From contig CP136068.1 of assembly GCA_032622095.1 (NCBI GenBank), positions 1,171,607 through 1,235,606 on the forward strand: a stretch of 64,000 nucleotides of DNA, written 5' to 3'. Numbering within the stretch: position 1 is the stretch's first letter; every line of letters begins with the position of its first letter. The position numbers were made by a program, and so were the translations under genes. Of this stretch, positions 11,667 to 23,616 are shown one piece after another. Source of the DNA: Siphonodentalium dalli (lineage: Eukaryota; Mollusca; Scaphopoda; Gadilida; Siphonodentaliidae). A model generated the notes under the pieces. The model worked only from the letters and a program-made list of their open reading frames with translations, had not been told where the DNA came from and ran no database searches.

Positions 11667-12545
11667 TAATAAATAAAAATTGATATGTATATTTTTTATT
11701 ATTTTAAATCAAGATATTAAAATTATCAAAAAGTGCACGAAGCGCACAAAGGGGCCTCGGCAATGTCTGAGATCTAAATGTGCGCGAAGCATGCCCATTT
11801 GTGCAGGAACCGTACGCCCCTCCGACGCTGAATAAAGGCTCCCGAATGAAGTCTGTTGCAGCTAGTGATATATAAAGCGCGTACATCAATATTTCATATA
11901 TGTATCGATCTATCATATAACTGTAAAGCCACGACCTGGTCGGACAACTGAGACGCTTCACAAAATCACGATTTAAATTAGCAGTTACAAACATATATGG
12001 CGACCAGGGCCCGATACTTCACCAGACATCACCGTTCAATCATACACAAGGAAGACATACTGCCACTTTCCATACAATTAAATGAGGTTTGTCTCTATAA
12101 TTACTCACCGGCGTTAGATGTTCCTGCAAGTATATGTGTTAATCGCGGTATTAGAATGCCTGACACACGTTTATACACGTTTTGTGTTTCTCTAGAGCGG
12201 AAGATGGGGTGCCAAGGAAAGGCAACATGCTTATTGAAATATCTCATGTACATAGTGTATATGTTTCGTGTATGTTCAACCTTAAATGGTGGCTTTATGC
12301 ATTAAACATTTCAACATATTTGTGTTATAATACTGCTGACTGTGATTTTGCTAAACCTACCACTTACATGACTCGAGTAGTTGGCACACGAACAACACTC
12401 GAGTTTAATTGTATTCCTTGGCAGTTGTTCTGCAACAGTCGCTATAACCTGTCTCAAATGTAGTGCGGTTGTATATATCATTTTAAGAATAAAAAGTGGC
12501 CCCGCGACAATGCTTATGAAATTTAATTCAGTCCAAAGGACCAGT
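11667..12545. repeat. Segmental repeat, copy 2 of 3 (MITE-free)
   Basis: Colinear with copies 1 and 3 but shorter. It lacks the GTGACCCGC MITE, showing the pre-insertion sequence GTGTATATGTTTCG at about 12252-12265. A two-base insertion (CTAGAGCGG versus CTAGCGG) shifts the shared short frame. A frame across 12182-12463 ends SRYNLSQM and is partly shared with the other copies, but it is unidentified. Confidence 0.72.
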
Positions 12546-12549
12546 TACA

Positions 12550-12720
12550 CTCTATGAAATAAGGGTTGTTTGGGGTTCTTTGAAGAACTGAAGGGTTCTC
12601 TGTAAGAACCCATGGGTTCCTCGGTGTCAGAAAAGGTTCTCTGTAGTCGATAGGGTTCGTTGGTGTTTGACTAGGGTTCTTTTGGATACTGACGGGTTCA
12701 TGACCAAACAATAATGCAGT
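12550..12720. repeat. GGGTTCT-rich degenerate repeat
   Basis: At least seven GGGTTCT-like motifs occur at irregular 15-30-bp spacing, with hairpins such as GGTTCTTTGAAGAAC. A related stretch with GGTTCTCTGAAGAACC palindromes lies at 13165-13262, so the two may be the ends of one disrupted element. Confidence 0.5.
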
Positions 12721-12807
12721 TGTTACATGTACAGTGGAGCCGAATTGAGTGATTAGCATGAATAAAACATCAGCCAGAGAGAAAGGAGGAGTATGTGTTT
12801 GTTCGCA

Positions 12808-12960
12808 GGGTTGGGGAATAGTAATGTATAATAGTAATGCATTGCAATGCATTACATTTTCTCAAGTAATGCAAAGTAGTGTGTACTGCACACTTCTCTG
12901 CATTATATAATGCACACATTTACGCGTAGCCTAAATCAAATAATGTAGGCCTACTACTAA
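12808..12960. mobile_element. Possible truncated hAT-type MITE end
   Basis: CAGGGTTGGGGAATAGTAAT resembles the terminal repeat of a common hAT MITE class. It is followed by the perfect palindrome TAATGCATTGCAATGCATTA. No matching right end was found, so this is a fragment at best. Confidence 0.35.
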
Positions 12961-12977
12961 CCAAAAATGGTGAGTAA

Positions 12978-13150
12978 TCTACTATATATTTTGAGACTTC
13001 CGTGTGTGTGTCCTTTATAAACTCGAAAACAGCTCGACCGATTGAGCCAAAACTTGCTATCTAAGGGTAAAAACCACAGGCAGTGCACTCAGACCATTAA
13101 AGTATACGGAATGTCGCGATATACGCAAGAACGAAAACATAGTATATTAT
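12978..13150 (+). mobile_element. Helitron-like 5' end fragment
   Basis: It begins TCTACTATATATTTTGAGAC directly after an A, as expected for insertion between A and T. The start matches the element at 21422. Downstream comes the usual body sequence CTCGAAAACAGCTCGACCGA. No hairpin-CTAG 3' end follows, so it is truncated. Confidence 0.5.
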
Positions 13151-13801
13151 CATCGTACGCTATTCCATCTGGAGTTCTTATAAAGGTTCTCTAAAGAACC
13201 ATGTTGGGATAGATTATGGTTCCCTTAAGAACTCTGTTCTGATATATGAAAGGTTCTCTGAAGAACCCTCGTGTGATAAACGTAAAATACACATAAATAT
13301 ATGTTAAAGTGCAGACTAATTCACCACCTTCGTGTATTCAAGAATATGAATCACACCAACATTCCGACGCTGAATAAAGGCTTCCGAATGAAGTCTAGCT
13401 GTTTCAGCTAGTGATATATAAAGCGCGTACATCAATATTTCAGATATGTATCGACCTATCATATAAATGTAAAGCCACGACAGGTCGGACAACAGAGAGG
13501 CTTCACAAAATCACGATTTAAATTAGTAGTTACAAACATATATGGCTACCAGGGCCCAATACTTCACCAGCCATCACCGTTCAATCATGCACAAGGAAGA
13601 CATACTGCCACTTTCCATAAAATTAAATGTTTGTCTCTATAATTACTCACCGGCGTTAGACGTTCAAGAAGTATAAGTGTTAATCGTGGTAATAGAATGC
13701 CTGACACACGTTTATACAAGTTTTATGTTTCTCAAGCGGAAGATGGGGTGCCAAGGAAAGGCAACATGCTTATTGAGATATCTCATGTACATAGTGTATA
13801 T

Positions 13802-14258
13802 GTGACCCGCGCGATCAAATCCAGTCGAAAGTCGGGATTTTTTTTACCCTGAGCCAATGCATTCTCTTATATATGCGAGTCGACCATAGCTCGCCTCGCA
13901 TATATAAGAGAATACATTGGCCTAACATTTTTTTATCATTTTTTTTAAATAAATGTTTCTTTAAATTTTTACGACATAAAATAAAAAACATCCATTACCT
14001 TGCAGGGAGCCCCACACATATATAGAACCATATAGAAGAGTGTCGTCTGCTCATGTTTGTCTGGGGCTATGTATGGGTGAAATTATAAAATTGTTAAAGA
14101 ATACAAGAAAAATTATTAAAATTGTAAAAAATTGTTAGGCCAATGCATTCTCTTATATATGCGAGGCGACCTATGGTCGACTCGCATATATAAGAGAATG
14201 CATTGGCACAGGGTAAAAAAAATCCCAACTTACGACTGAATTTGATATGGCGGGTCAC
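13802..14258. mobile_element. Foldback MITE, second GTGACCCGC copy
   Basis: Same structure as 10252-10704: terminal GTGACCCGC repeats, two internal CCAATGCATTCTC hairpins, and ATAT on both flanks. Small differences are a longer T run and an AATTATT indel. Confidence 0.75.
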
Positions 14259-14663
14259 ATATGTTTTGTGTATATTCAACCTTAAATGGTGGCTTTATGC
14301 ATTAAACATTTCAAGATGTTTGTGTTATAATACTGCTAAATGTGATTTTGCGAAACCTACCTCTTACATGACTCGGGTAATTTGCACACGAACAAAACTT
14401 GAGTTTAATTATATCCCTTGTCAGTTGTTCTGAAACAGTCGCTATAACCTGTCTCAAATGTAGTGCGGTTGTATAATTCATTTTAAGAATAGAAAGTGGC
14501 CGAGACAAATCTTATGACATTTAATTCAGTCCAAAGGATCAGTTACTAAAACTCAATGACTTGTGGTAAAGACATGAGCACTTAAATCAGTCTATGGTGG
14601 GTCAGGTCTGCGGATCATAACTCTTGATTCTTAAAGATCTTATGATGAATGTTCTCACTGTAA

Positions 14664-15197
14664 ATCATGTCACGAATCTCTACTCTGGCTACGCCCGTAA
14701 AGATAATTCTCAACAAGTTCAAAACCTGGTCACTTTTTGATGTTATGACAGTGAAGTTTAAAACATTGAACAAAGAGTTCATGTAATATAATATATTTCT
14801 TGGTTAATACCTGTTCACTAATACTGTATTTCATTTTCACAGTATGTGAAGGTCCCATCTGGTGATTGCATGATTTGTGTAACTTTTATGAACCGATTTT
14901 GATTTGCATCGCATTATCGCATACCATCATGGAATTTCTCGCGGGTAATTACTAATTAGTTAAATGTTTATTGCGATGTCGACTCACAAACAACGTACAA
15001 TTTCGAGCTGGGACCACGTCCTATTGTGAAATAGATTATAAAGTAACTGATTAATATATATATATACTCCCTGCGATTTTATTCACTGGTATGAAGTCAC
15101 CCGTCAGAACATGTCATAATATAAAACAGTTCCCATGGTTTGAACGTGTGGAATATGATCTCTACGGCGTAGTCAGAGTAGAGATTCGTGGCATGAT
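14664..15197. mobile_element. Inverted-repeat element, second copy
   Basis: Ends ATCATGTCACGAATCTCTAC and GATTCGTGGCATGAT match those at 11101-11605. This copy carries a short extra AT-rich segment near 14815-14840. Confidence 0.62.
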
Positions 15198-15255
15198 CTA
15201 GTTAGATCTAATAGATAACTCAATAATATTGACGATACACCCTGTTATAATAATT

Positions 15256-16025
15256 GATACCATGACTCTCTATTGCACTGTGTACAAACATGCTATCTAA
15301 TATATTTGTGCTGTACACCCTACTGTGTGTGAACAGGAGTCCGACCGTGGGTAACACGTTTCTACTGTGGGTAACACGTGTGCATGGCATTTCAATGGTT
15401 AAAGGTTATACCTATAGTAGAACTACATCCGACTTGACCTTTCATTAACCTTCCGTGACTTCGATCAAAATGACTCTATTTTTAAAACGTAGCGCCTCGC
15501 GATGAAAACAATTTGATACTTTCGATTCAATTGAATATTATACTCACTAATGCGATAAAAACGAACAGTTGATTCCGTGTAAATCACATCCAGATCAACA
15601 AATTGAACATATATTTCAAGAAATAGACGCAACAAACTCGAACAACAAACGGTGTATTTCAAAATGACTTCCGTGGTTTACTGTTGACTGTCCGGCGGAG
15701 AAAAAAAAGTTCCCGCAATGTGTTATATTTATATTCATTAAATTCGTATTCCCAAATATATTCATGTTGTTTATTTATGGCGGTTTCAGATTACAGTTTA
15801 TTGTGAATTGGCTGCACTGATGCCATATTCGTACAATTGAGTGTTGACCTAATTCAATGTATCAATACGCCTGATCAGCTGTGATAGTGTACGTCGATGT
15901 ACGGCCAAGTGTGGGGAACACAACGGGTATGATTGTGAATGGTGCGACAGAATCGTCATAATTTAAGTGGATTTATTTCGATTTCATAGCATTTTTTGCT
16001 CCTGAACCGGTCATGGTATAAATAA
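15256..16025. other. Intergenic, no gene recognised
   Basis: Unique-looking AT-rich DNA. The only local repeat is GTGGGTAACACGT, present twice near 15345-15380. No gene or RNA is supported. Confidence 0.4.
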
Positions 16026-16167
16026 AATACACACGTAGTGTTTCTGAATACCAAATTTAAACCACTCGTGGGATTGACGATTTACCACACTCGCTAAAGC
16101 TCGTGTGGTAAATCATCAATCCCACTCGTGGTGTAAATTTGGTATTCAGAAACACTATGTGTGTATT
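16026..16167. repeat. Near-perfect 142-bp hairpin
   Basis: Arms of about 65 bp (AATACACACGTAGTGTTTCT ... TTTACCACAC) face each other across a loop of about 12 bases (TCGCTAAAGCTC), with only a few mismatches. Nothing is encoded. It is either a foldback MITE or a recent palindromic duplication. In RNA it would form a very stable stem. Confidence 0.75.
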
Positions 16168-17353
16168 CTATATTTAATCGCACGATCTTTATTCCCACAT
16201 GTGTTGGTTGTTGTCAAATTGATGACTGGTGTTACCAGGTCAGACATACCCCGAATTCAACTATTATAGCTAAATTTAGCACAAATAGTTGAATACGGAT
16301 ATTGCCATTTTATAAATTCGATAAAAGAGGGATAATCCAAAAATATATATCTCATAAAGATTAAAAAAAACAGTGTCTCACTAATTCGGTACCCGTTTTG
16401 TTTTTGTTTGTGACGAAGTGACACTTCTCGATATAAGCCAATGAATAAACATCATGACACACGATGAGACAGTCAGCTAAGATTCAATTGGTCTATATAT
16501 TGGGCGATTGAGTCATCATATTATTGCCATTTAGATAGGCACACTTCTATCAGTATTAAATCAACTAAGTTCGCGTAAAAGTTTGCAAAAACGAAATTGA
16601 TCTTCATACTTTCCATTGGCTCCACTATTGTAAGCAGTGCAATGTGGCTGTGCACTGGGATTCGCGATCCCATAATTTCCACACACACAAAAAAACGGGG
16701 AAATAGTGGATTTGGCCCTGTCAAATTTAACTATAATAGTTAAATATAGTTAGAATAGTTGCATCTATGATGTGCTTGGCATTGTTACTGTGTGTGTATA
16801 ATTGTGGCTGCAATTGCGTTATAAGCGAGGGAAGGCAGCAAACACACTTTGCTAGCTGTCATCTCACTTGATAAAGGCCGCCAGAATGATCGAAAACTCG
16901 TGCGATTAAATTATTATTACAAGTCTCAATGGGTGTCTTCAATATTATTAAAGTTCTTATATGACGCCACAGAATTCCAACAACATAATATTTGATGAAA
17001 CTCGTTTTGATGCCACATTTGTATATGTCCTGCTCATGAGGAAAACACAACGAGAGCAATTATTTGCTCATAATATAAGCGTAAGTTGGGGTTTTTCTCA
17101 AACCAAATACTATTGTGGGATAGATGTATATCCAGTTACACATTCACATGCCAATAATTTAACTGCTATGGGAATCGTTTTATATATTCCTTCAAATGGT
17201 TGAACATTGAATCAAAGACCGTAAACACTTTGACAAGAGGGACGAGTGCGAATTTTAGCACCCGTGAATTAAAAGCATATACAAGTATGAGAGCAATCGC
17301 TCCCATCGTTTGTATTATTGACAGCAACAACCACACGCAAGAACGATGAACGA
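16168..17353. other. Intergenic with short palindromes
   Basis: Small hairpins occur at about 16257-16298 (TCAACTATT ... AATAGTTGA) and 16727-16765 (AACTATAATAGTT). The frames here look random. No gene is supported. Confidence 0.4.
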
Positions 17354-17516
17354 TCAGATATCACGCGAGAACCATTTGATGTCACGCGCGAACCATCTGA
17401 TGTCACGCAAGACCCATCTTATATCACACAAGAACCATCTGATGCCACGCGAGAACCATATGATGTCACACGAGAACCATGTGATGTCACACGAGAATTA
17501 TCTGATGTCACACCAT
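17354..17516 (+). repeat. 21-bp minisatellite encoding a heptad repeat
   Basis: About eight copies of a 21-bp unit of the form GATGTCACACGAGAACCAT. Because 21 is divisible by three, the plus frame stays open (17318-17518) and reads as imperfect DVTREPS heptads. There is no signal for a surrounding gene: no promoter, and the frame starts only just upstream. I treat it as a repeat that happens to be open. A small secreted or disordered peptide is not excluded. Confidence 0.7.
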
Positions 17517-17904
17517 AACCATGATAAAAATTGATTGACAAGAGAAAATCTAAATAGAAAACACTCATATTTATGCCGAATAGACTAATGTTCTACAAAT
17601 AGTAACATATTTTGTGTCTCAGTCTTCATGTGTGCGTAAATTGAATACAAATCTGATTCGAGTGAGAAGATCCTGCTTGTCTGTACCTTGAAGTCACATA
17701 GTGATATATCATAGTACAGAATATATATAACATGCAGGGAAGAGGAGCACCATCTTTGAGAAGAATTTCGGATATTCTGTATGTTCAGCCATATTTCCGG
17801 TTGTCATGTTGATCGATAGCCATTCCATTGTTGCCAAACGTTAAGTTAAACGTATCACAACAGTTATATAATGAATCAAAATATGTGGTAATTTATCAGA
17901 ATTG

Positions 17905-18798
17905 TCACCCAACCATCATCAAGGGCAAAAGCGAACTCATACCGGACATTGACCCTTGACCTGGATTCATCATAGATTGCATCATTAACATTTTCATCAT
18001 GGGATTTTTCATCATGGCGCCGCCGCCGCCGCCGCCGCCGGCTCCTCCACCCATCATCATAGCCATCATCATTGGATTCATCATCCCGCCCCCCATTCCA
18101 CCTCCTCCTCCTCCTCGTCCTCGTCCTCCTCCTACTCCTCCTCCTCCTCCTCCAGACCCACCACATTGGTGGTTCATTGCCATCTGTATCATCATTGTTA
18201 ACATCGATGGATTTTCTCGTACAGTGTCAATATTCATCAGCAGATACGTTAGGTATGGGTTGGGTCCTGACGACCGTCTGGGTTGTACCTGGTACCGCGA
18301 TCGAGGCGGAGCATTCAATGGCGTCGGAAATTGATTCATGCCTGGCTTAGATGATAGTGACGATAGTTGGCTCTGTAGTGGTGACAAGTTTGGATCGGGA
18401 ACTGCGTGTAATGGTGTGCCTGTCGTGGACAACATCCCTAAATTCAAACCTAAATTAGGCAGCTTATTGTGTGATGCCATATTTAGGAGTGAATTTCCTA
18501 AAATGGATGCCGTCGTCGTCGTAGGTGAAGGGTGTGGTGGTTGAGCACCATGCATTCCATGAAGGCCGGTCGTCGTGGTTGGTCCTGTGTGAGCCGTTGT
18601 TGAAAAATCGTGTATCGGTGCATTGTGTCCTCCCACTACCGTTGTTGTTGTAAATCCGTGCGCGGGGCCATTGTGAGCTCCACCAGTCGGTGTTGTAGAT
18701 CCGTGCGCGGGATCGTGACGCGCTCCGACAGTTGTCGTTGAATAGCACATAGATCCAGTAAGACAGAGCATCACATTCAATAAGAATAGGTTACTCAT
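17905..18798 (-). CDS. Secreted Gly/Met-rich protein, shell-matrix-like
   Basis: A single-exon 297-residue protein. Residues 1-20 are a typical signal peptide (MSNLFLLNVMLCLTGSMCYS). Residues 21-100 are rich in Thr, His, Gly and Pro, with repeats of the type AHGFTTTT. Residues 100-200 are Leu/Ser/Pro-rich, with an Arg cluster near 166-175. From residue 212 on the chain is almost pure Gly runs alternating with Met runs (NPMMMAMMMGGG), ending SSLLPLMMVG. One Cys (212) remains after the signal. Composition resembles Gly- and Met-rich molluscan shell or nacre matrix proteins; this is similarity of character, not a proven homology. The start fits the signal peptide and a TATA box 85 bp upstream. 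No intron or obvious poly(A) signal is visible. The long frames on the opposite strand are GC-rich shadows. Confidence 0.75.
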   Translation of the reverse strand: MSNLFLLNVMLCLTGSMCYSTTTVGARHDPAHGSTTPTGGAHNGPAHGFTTTTVVGGHNAPIHDFSTTAHTGPTTTTGLHGMHGAQPPHPSPTTTTASILGNSLLNMASHNKLPNLGLNLGMLSTTGTPLHAVPDPNLSPLQSQLSSLSSKPGMNQFPTPLNAPPRSRYQVQPRRSSGPNPYLTYLLMNIDTVRENPSMLTMMIQMAMNHQCGGSGGGGGGVGGGRGRGGGGGGMGGGMMNPMMMAMMMGGGAGGGGGGGAMMKNPMMKMLMMQSMMNPGQGSMSGMSSLLPLMMVG

Positions 18799-18882
18799 GG
18801 TTGAATTTTGATAAATCGCTCAACACCGAGCCGTAGCGCACACGGTCGAATCCGGAAGAGTGGGTTTTTGTACCGTCGTCAC

Positions 18883-18892
18883 TTTATATATA
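18883..18892 (-). promoter_or_regulatory. TATA box of the Gly/Met-rich gene
   Basis: On the minus strand the sequence reads TATATATAAAGTG about 85-95 bp before the ATG at 18798. That places a transcription start near 18850-18860 and a 5' UTR of about 55-60 nt. A TATA-driven compact gene fits a strongly expressed secreted product. Confidence 0.55.
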
Positions 18893-18949
18893 CATCTCAT
18901 TAGGGATTGCATTTTTAATCACTGCGTGACATCCATATCATGATTTTAC

Positions 18950-21421
18950 AATAGGCATGGAGCGGAAAGGTGATATTCTTAGTCATACAAATGAACATTT
19001 TGACGACCAATGCATCACCCATTGTGTTTTCTGTCATTTGACAAACGAACTTAGTTCACACCATCCTGCGGAAGGCTTGTCGAACCCAATTCTTATTAAT
19101 AAAATGTATTTGTTCTGCAATACATGCTCGTGGTTTATTGAAGTGAGTTGTTTGAATGGGCATGGATTCGTATTATATGCAATTAGGCGTAAAACGGGTC
19201 ACTTTATTTTTTGCAGCATGTTTATATTAAATTCTAAATAGCGTTTCTTTGAGTGATATCGCATTTCATATAGCTACATTCTAAAAATGTCGTTTTAAAA
19301 TATGACACGTTAGTTAAAGTTATTTTTGTCTATAAACCGGATTTTAATTAATTCTAGTGAATTATCTGTTGATGGATCGATGGTCATTAACATCTTCACT
19401 GCCGAATGACTTCATGATGTCGTGTGCTTTTTGATTTAAACATATTTTTATTAGTATTATGCATAAATAATACATTCCAGAAAGGGATTTGAGGACAAGT
19501 TATGTGAAACTTAGATGGACCTCCGCTCCCTTGTGACATAACTGCCCATGCCCCATTATATTCCCATAACTTGATTCAAGGACATATAACACTCCGTGCA
19601 TGTATATCATATTACTGTCCATATAGGTAGAACCCCAAACTCGAATATCCGCGTTCGGTTCCTACAGCCAAGACCTACACACAATGAAGACGGCTCCCAA
19701 ATATGGTCATAGGAAATGACCATAACAAGCGGGACCAATCCCGATGTGTATTACCAAACACCTCATTATATATATGTATTCACCCAAATGGTATATAAGT
19801 AAATACAATTCCCCAAGATATCATGCTTTTCCTAGTCCACTTCCGAGCCTCTAATACATAGAGGCTCGACTATTCTAATACTAGGGTAATCGATTGTCAC
19901 ATTTGCATACACTGCTTGTATATTATTCACGACATATTAAAGACTTGTACATGTCTATGTGTCCATTACCTCACATAGTATTTATGGTACCGTTGAGCAG
20001 TTCTGCATCTCACTACTACACAACTTGAAGTCTCAGCCACTAGACGACCACTGCCAAGATACCTACTATAGACGACCACTGCCAAGATACATACTAGACG
20101 AACGCATCCATCAACGGCCAACAAACCAGACAATCTCAACCACGACTCAACCACGAGAACACAACCTGATGACATTGGCAGATCCCGTCACCAATATTCT
20201 AGCGTTTAGAATTATCGAAAATACGGCATCACACACAGACACGTACAATTTCAACCACACTTCTCCGACATAGATATCTCAAGTTGTCGCCACGTGCTCG
20301 GGCACAGCTTCTTCAACTATACAGTCCACAGCGCTTCTCCAGCTATAACCATTCAGTACGTCTCGAACACAGATTACACCGTCAATCCAACAATAAACAC
20401 TCACACACGGACACAGGTCCAGCCACAAACTACACCGTCATCGGCATATAAACATTCACACACGGTTCCGGACAAACTTTCGTCACCCACAAACTCACAT
20501 CTACAAAACATGCGTTAGCTCACCTACTAGTTCCAGTATAGACATTCATCTCTACAGATTCGTGCATATCACTATTCTTGGAAATTGGGTGAGTGACCGT
20601 TCACTTTATCATTGCTGCCACATAACACTTTGCACACCCATTCAAACACCCATTTCCACATTTCATCCATGCAGGTACACGCGTTGAACAAAACAAAGAC
20701 ACATTTCGCGCCAAAATAGCCTACCACAACATTATTTGCAATTAGTATGTCCTAACAGATTCGTCCATACGAGACATTCTTTATTATACAACAATATACA
20801 ATTACACAACGTTTAACCGCCAAAAAATGTACATAAAAGCCGAACATATTGTGATAATTCGCGTTAAATACAATCCAAGAAAACAAATTATTCTGCATTA
20901 AACTCTTTTAATTATATCAAACCATACAGGCCCCATCTACAACACGGGTGCACCATGCGAAAAGAAACCAATATAATTAACGCAATCCAGAAACGATCTT
21001 CATTTAAGTCATCGCATTAAAAACAGCTAACCTGCCACGTGCACACAACTAACACGCGAACTGGACTTCACTTTAATGTACTAAACAACCTTCCATGTGA
21101 TGCGCAACATATACACGCATCGTGTCATTCACAGGCTATAAAACACCACTCTGGTAGAAAACGCCCAACTTTTCACATTAAAATCAAATTTAATAAGGCG
21201 TATTTCATATGAAATACAAATTAAATAAATACGAATTAGTTGAGTTATAATGCAAACTAACTTCAAAACAAAACATTCGGCAAACATTTCGCTGCCCATG
21301 AAACATAACCGTATCATGCATTTTGAATACAATACGAGGCATCACATATCTAGATATAACTTATGGTAACTTCAATACTTCACAATCACTAATGTTAGAT
21401 AGTGTACATGATTGTTATTAG
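18950..21421. other. Intergenic, no gene recognised
   Basis: Contains a short hairpin at about 19846-19870 (CGAGCCTCTAATACATAGAGGCTCG) and a 31-bp tandem duplication around 20038-20098 (GACGACCACTGCCAAGATAC). The plus strand is notably G-poor from about 19960 to 20520, which leaves long Thr/His-rich open frames that I do not accept as genes. Confidence 0.4.
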
Positions 21422-22347
21422 TCTCCTATATATTTTGAGACTTCCGTATATATGTGTGTACTTTATAGAATCGAAAACGGCTGCACCGATCGAGACCAAA
21501 CTTCCCATCTAAGGGTAAAATAGCATACGGGAATGGTCGTCGCTGCGTAATGGAGAAGCTCTGAGCACTCATCTCCACTCTCAATCATCAAAATCACCGT
21601 CCTCGGCACTGCGGGGGGGGGGGTTAAGGCAGTCACGCTCTTTATATTGACCAAATTTGGCGTTGTTAACCGAGTAACGCTCTTTATTGCCATCGGCGTT
21701 GCTAAACGGTCACCTATGCGTACAAAACTACGGATGCAAAACGCACCGGAACGGCGGAATGCATTTATCTTGATTAAAAAGGCAGAATTAACTCATTGCA
21801 AAACAACAAATGCGTGTCGTGTGATTCTTATGTCTGTCGTTCCTAGGAACGGGGGAGATTTTCATCGAATCATACCTCTTTTAGGGACGGGGGAGAATTT
21901 CATCGGGTCAGTTTTTCCGCCCTAGGGACGGGTACCATCATTTCTCTTGATTAAAAGGCAGAATTAACTCATTGAAAAAAAAAAATTAAATTAAAAAATT
22001 AAAAAAGCAGAATAAGATGTACCTTAAATCATACCTCTTTTAGGGACGGGTACCATAATTTCTCTTGATTAAAAAGGCAGAATTAACTCATTGAAAAAAA
22101 AAATGCGTGTTGTGTGATTCTTATGTCTGTCGTTCCTAGGAAGGGGGGAGATTTTCATTGGGTCAGTTTTTCCGCCCGATGTACCGTAAATCATACCTCT
22201 TGTAGGGACGGGTGCCATCATTTCTCTTGATTAAAAAGGCAGAATTAACTCATTGAAAAAAAATATAATTAAAAAAGGCAGAATTAATTTTTTTTTTTAA
22301 ATGTCATGTTTCTGACCAACCACGCCAGTGGCGGGCTAACCTGCTAG
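21422..22347 (+). mobile_element. Helitron-like non-autonomous element
   Basis: The 5' end reads TCTCCTATATATTTTGAGAC. The 3' end is a short hairpin (CGCCAGTGGCG), then GGCTAACCTG and a terminal CTAG followed by T. This is the TC...hairpin-CTAG layout of Helitrons. The interior has about four copies of a ~160-bp repeat (TTTAGGGACGGGTACCATCA ... AAGGCAGAATTAACTCATTG). No Rep/helicase is encoded. The base before TC is G rather than the usual A, so the exact left edge is uncertain. Confidence 0.65.
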
Positions 22348-23616
22348 TATATTAATAAATTGAAAGTCTCTCGGTGGCGAAATCATTCGTGCTAGTTTAT
22401 CGCTGATATGTGTAGTTGCGTCCCGAATCGTAATGTAAACATTTGCAATTGATCAAAGTTATGACGATATCATATCAGTTTCGCGCTCTCAAAAAAGTCC
22501 ATAATATGTATTTAAACTCAAAATTACTTGATATCCATTACCTAAGTTATATGCGCATTGCATTCAATTTGGAAAGCCCCCCCCCCCCGCAATAAAAACC
22601 AGACCATCTAAACATAATAGAACAAACCTAAGTCAAGCTGACCTATCAAATTCTGCCTACGAGAAATCGCCCACCAGAGGGATGATTTTAAGTATCATAT
22701 TTCACATTATATGCATAGCAATTAGTTACAAGTGCTAATTTGGTCTCACACAATCATGCAGAGAATAGTTTCGTACTCGGCATCTTTTGATGCCCATTCA
22801 ATCACGTGTTACCCATGAGTTCACCAAGTTCCGTTTGTGTCAGGTCTATATATATAATGACCCTCTATGATCTTCATGTTTGCCATGACAAATCATTGCT
22901 GGAACGCACACACATCAAAGAACGGAACTCGATTAATAGCCAAATGATTTCAGCGATTCGTTCCGAATGCTAAGGAGGTTACCCACAGAAAGAATGTACA
23001 ATATACAAACCCATGATGATCAATGACACACTCCACGTATCCATTTAAAATTTTAGTTTATAGGAAATTACCCATTAGTATTCAAGAATAGGTCCATTAA
23101 CCCAAACGTTACCGTCTTCATACCCGAGGAATAATTGTAAACTCACATGGCACTTAATAATGATTCTGAAATGGCTGACATGATTTTATTAACTAATTAA
23201 CCCTCTAACACTGGCATCTGTTTAATCACAATATTAACTCCGACCAATAAAGGTACGTGTAATGCACGTTAAACTGTTCAACAAACAGTAACTAAGTTTA
23301 TTAAACTAACTACCAGATGTCGTTAGTTCTCCAAATATCTTCTATACATTTTCCTTAAATGGACATTTAGCAATATGCACTGTGACGACGTTTGCTCATA
23401 AAAGCAATATCAAGGTCATTTATGTAGTGACCCATTTGTCTATATCAGTTAAAGTTGTAATCCTGGAAAGAGTATAAGAACATATACATGTACAGTAGTA
23501 ATCATTAGCGTATAATTATCCTGTTGCAATGATATAAATTGATATACATCAATGTGTGCCAAATGCTATTATGTTTTATGCAGACAGAGCAAAATGCCTA
23601 TAAATCATTGATATTA
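22348..23616. other. Intergenic, no gene recognised
   Basis: AT-rich sequence with a C run at about 22579-22590. I see no supportable feature. Confidence 0.4.

Larger units (their letters stand above)
13362..15255. repeat. Segmental repeat, copy 3 of 3
   Basis: Highly similar to copy 1 from GACGCTGAATAAAGGC onward, including the nested MITE (13802-14258) and the second inverted-repeat element (14664-15197). Because both copies carry the MITE at the same base, one was duplicated from the other after insertion. Confidence 0.75.

Noticed and set aside
11997-12463. Frames of 93-102 codons shared by the three segmental copies
   Set aside because: Frames are broken differently in each copy, and one is split by a MITE. 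No recognisable protein.
18957-19241. 94-codon frame with CVFC and FCNTC motifs
   Set aside because: Suggests a zinc-binding pattern, but spacing fits no family I know, and there is no splice or promoter evidence.
19959-20518. Thr/His-rich frames
   Set aside because: Explained by the G-poor composition of the strand, which removes stop codons with G.
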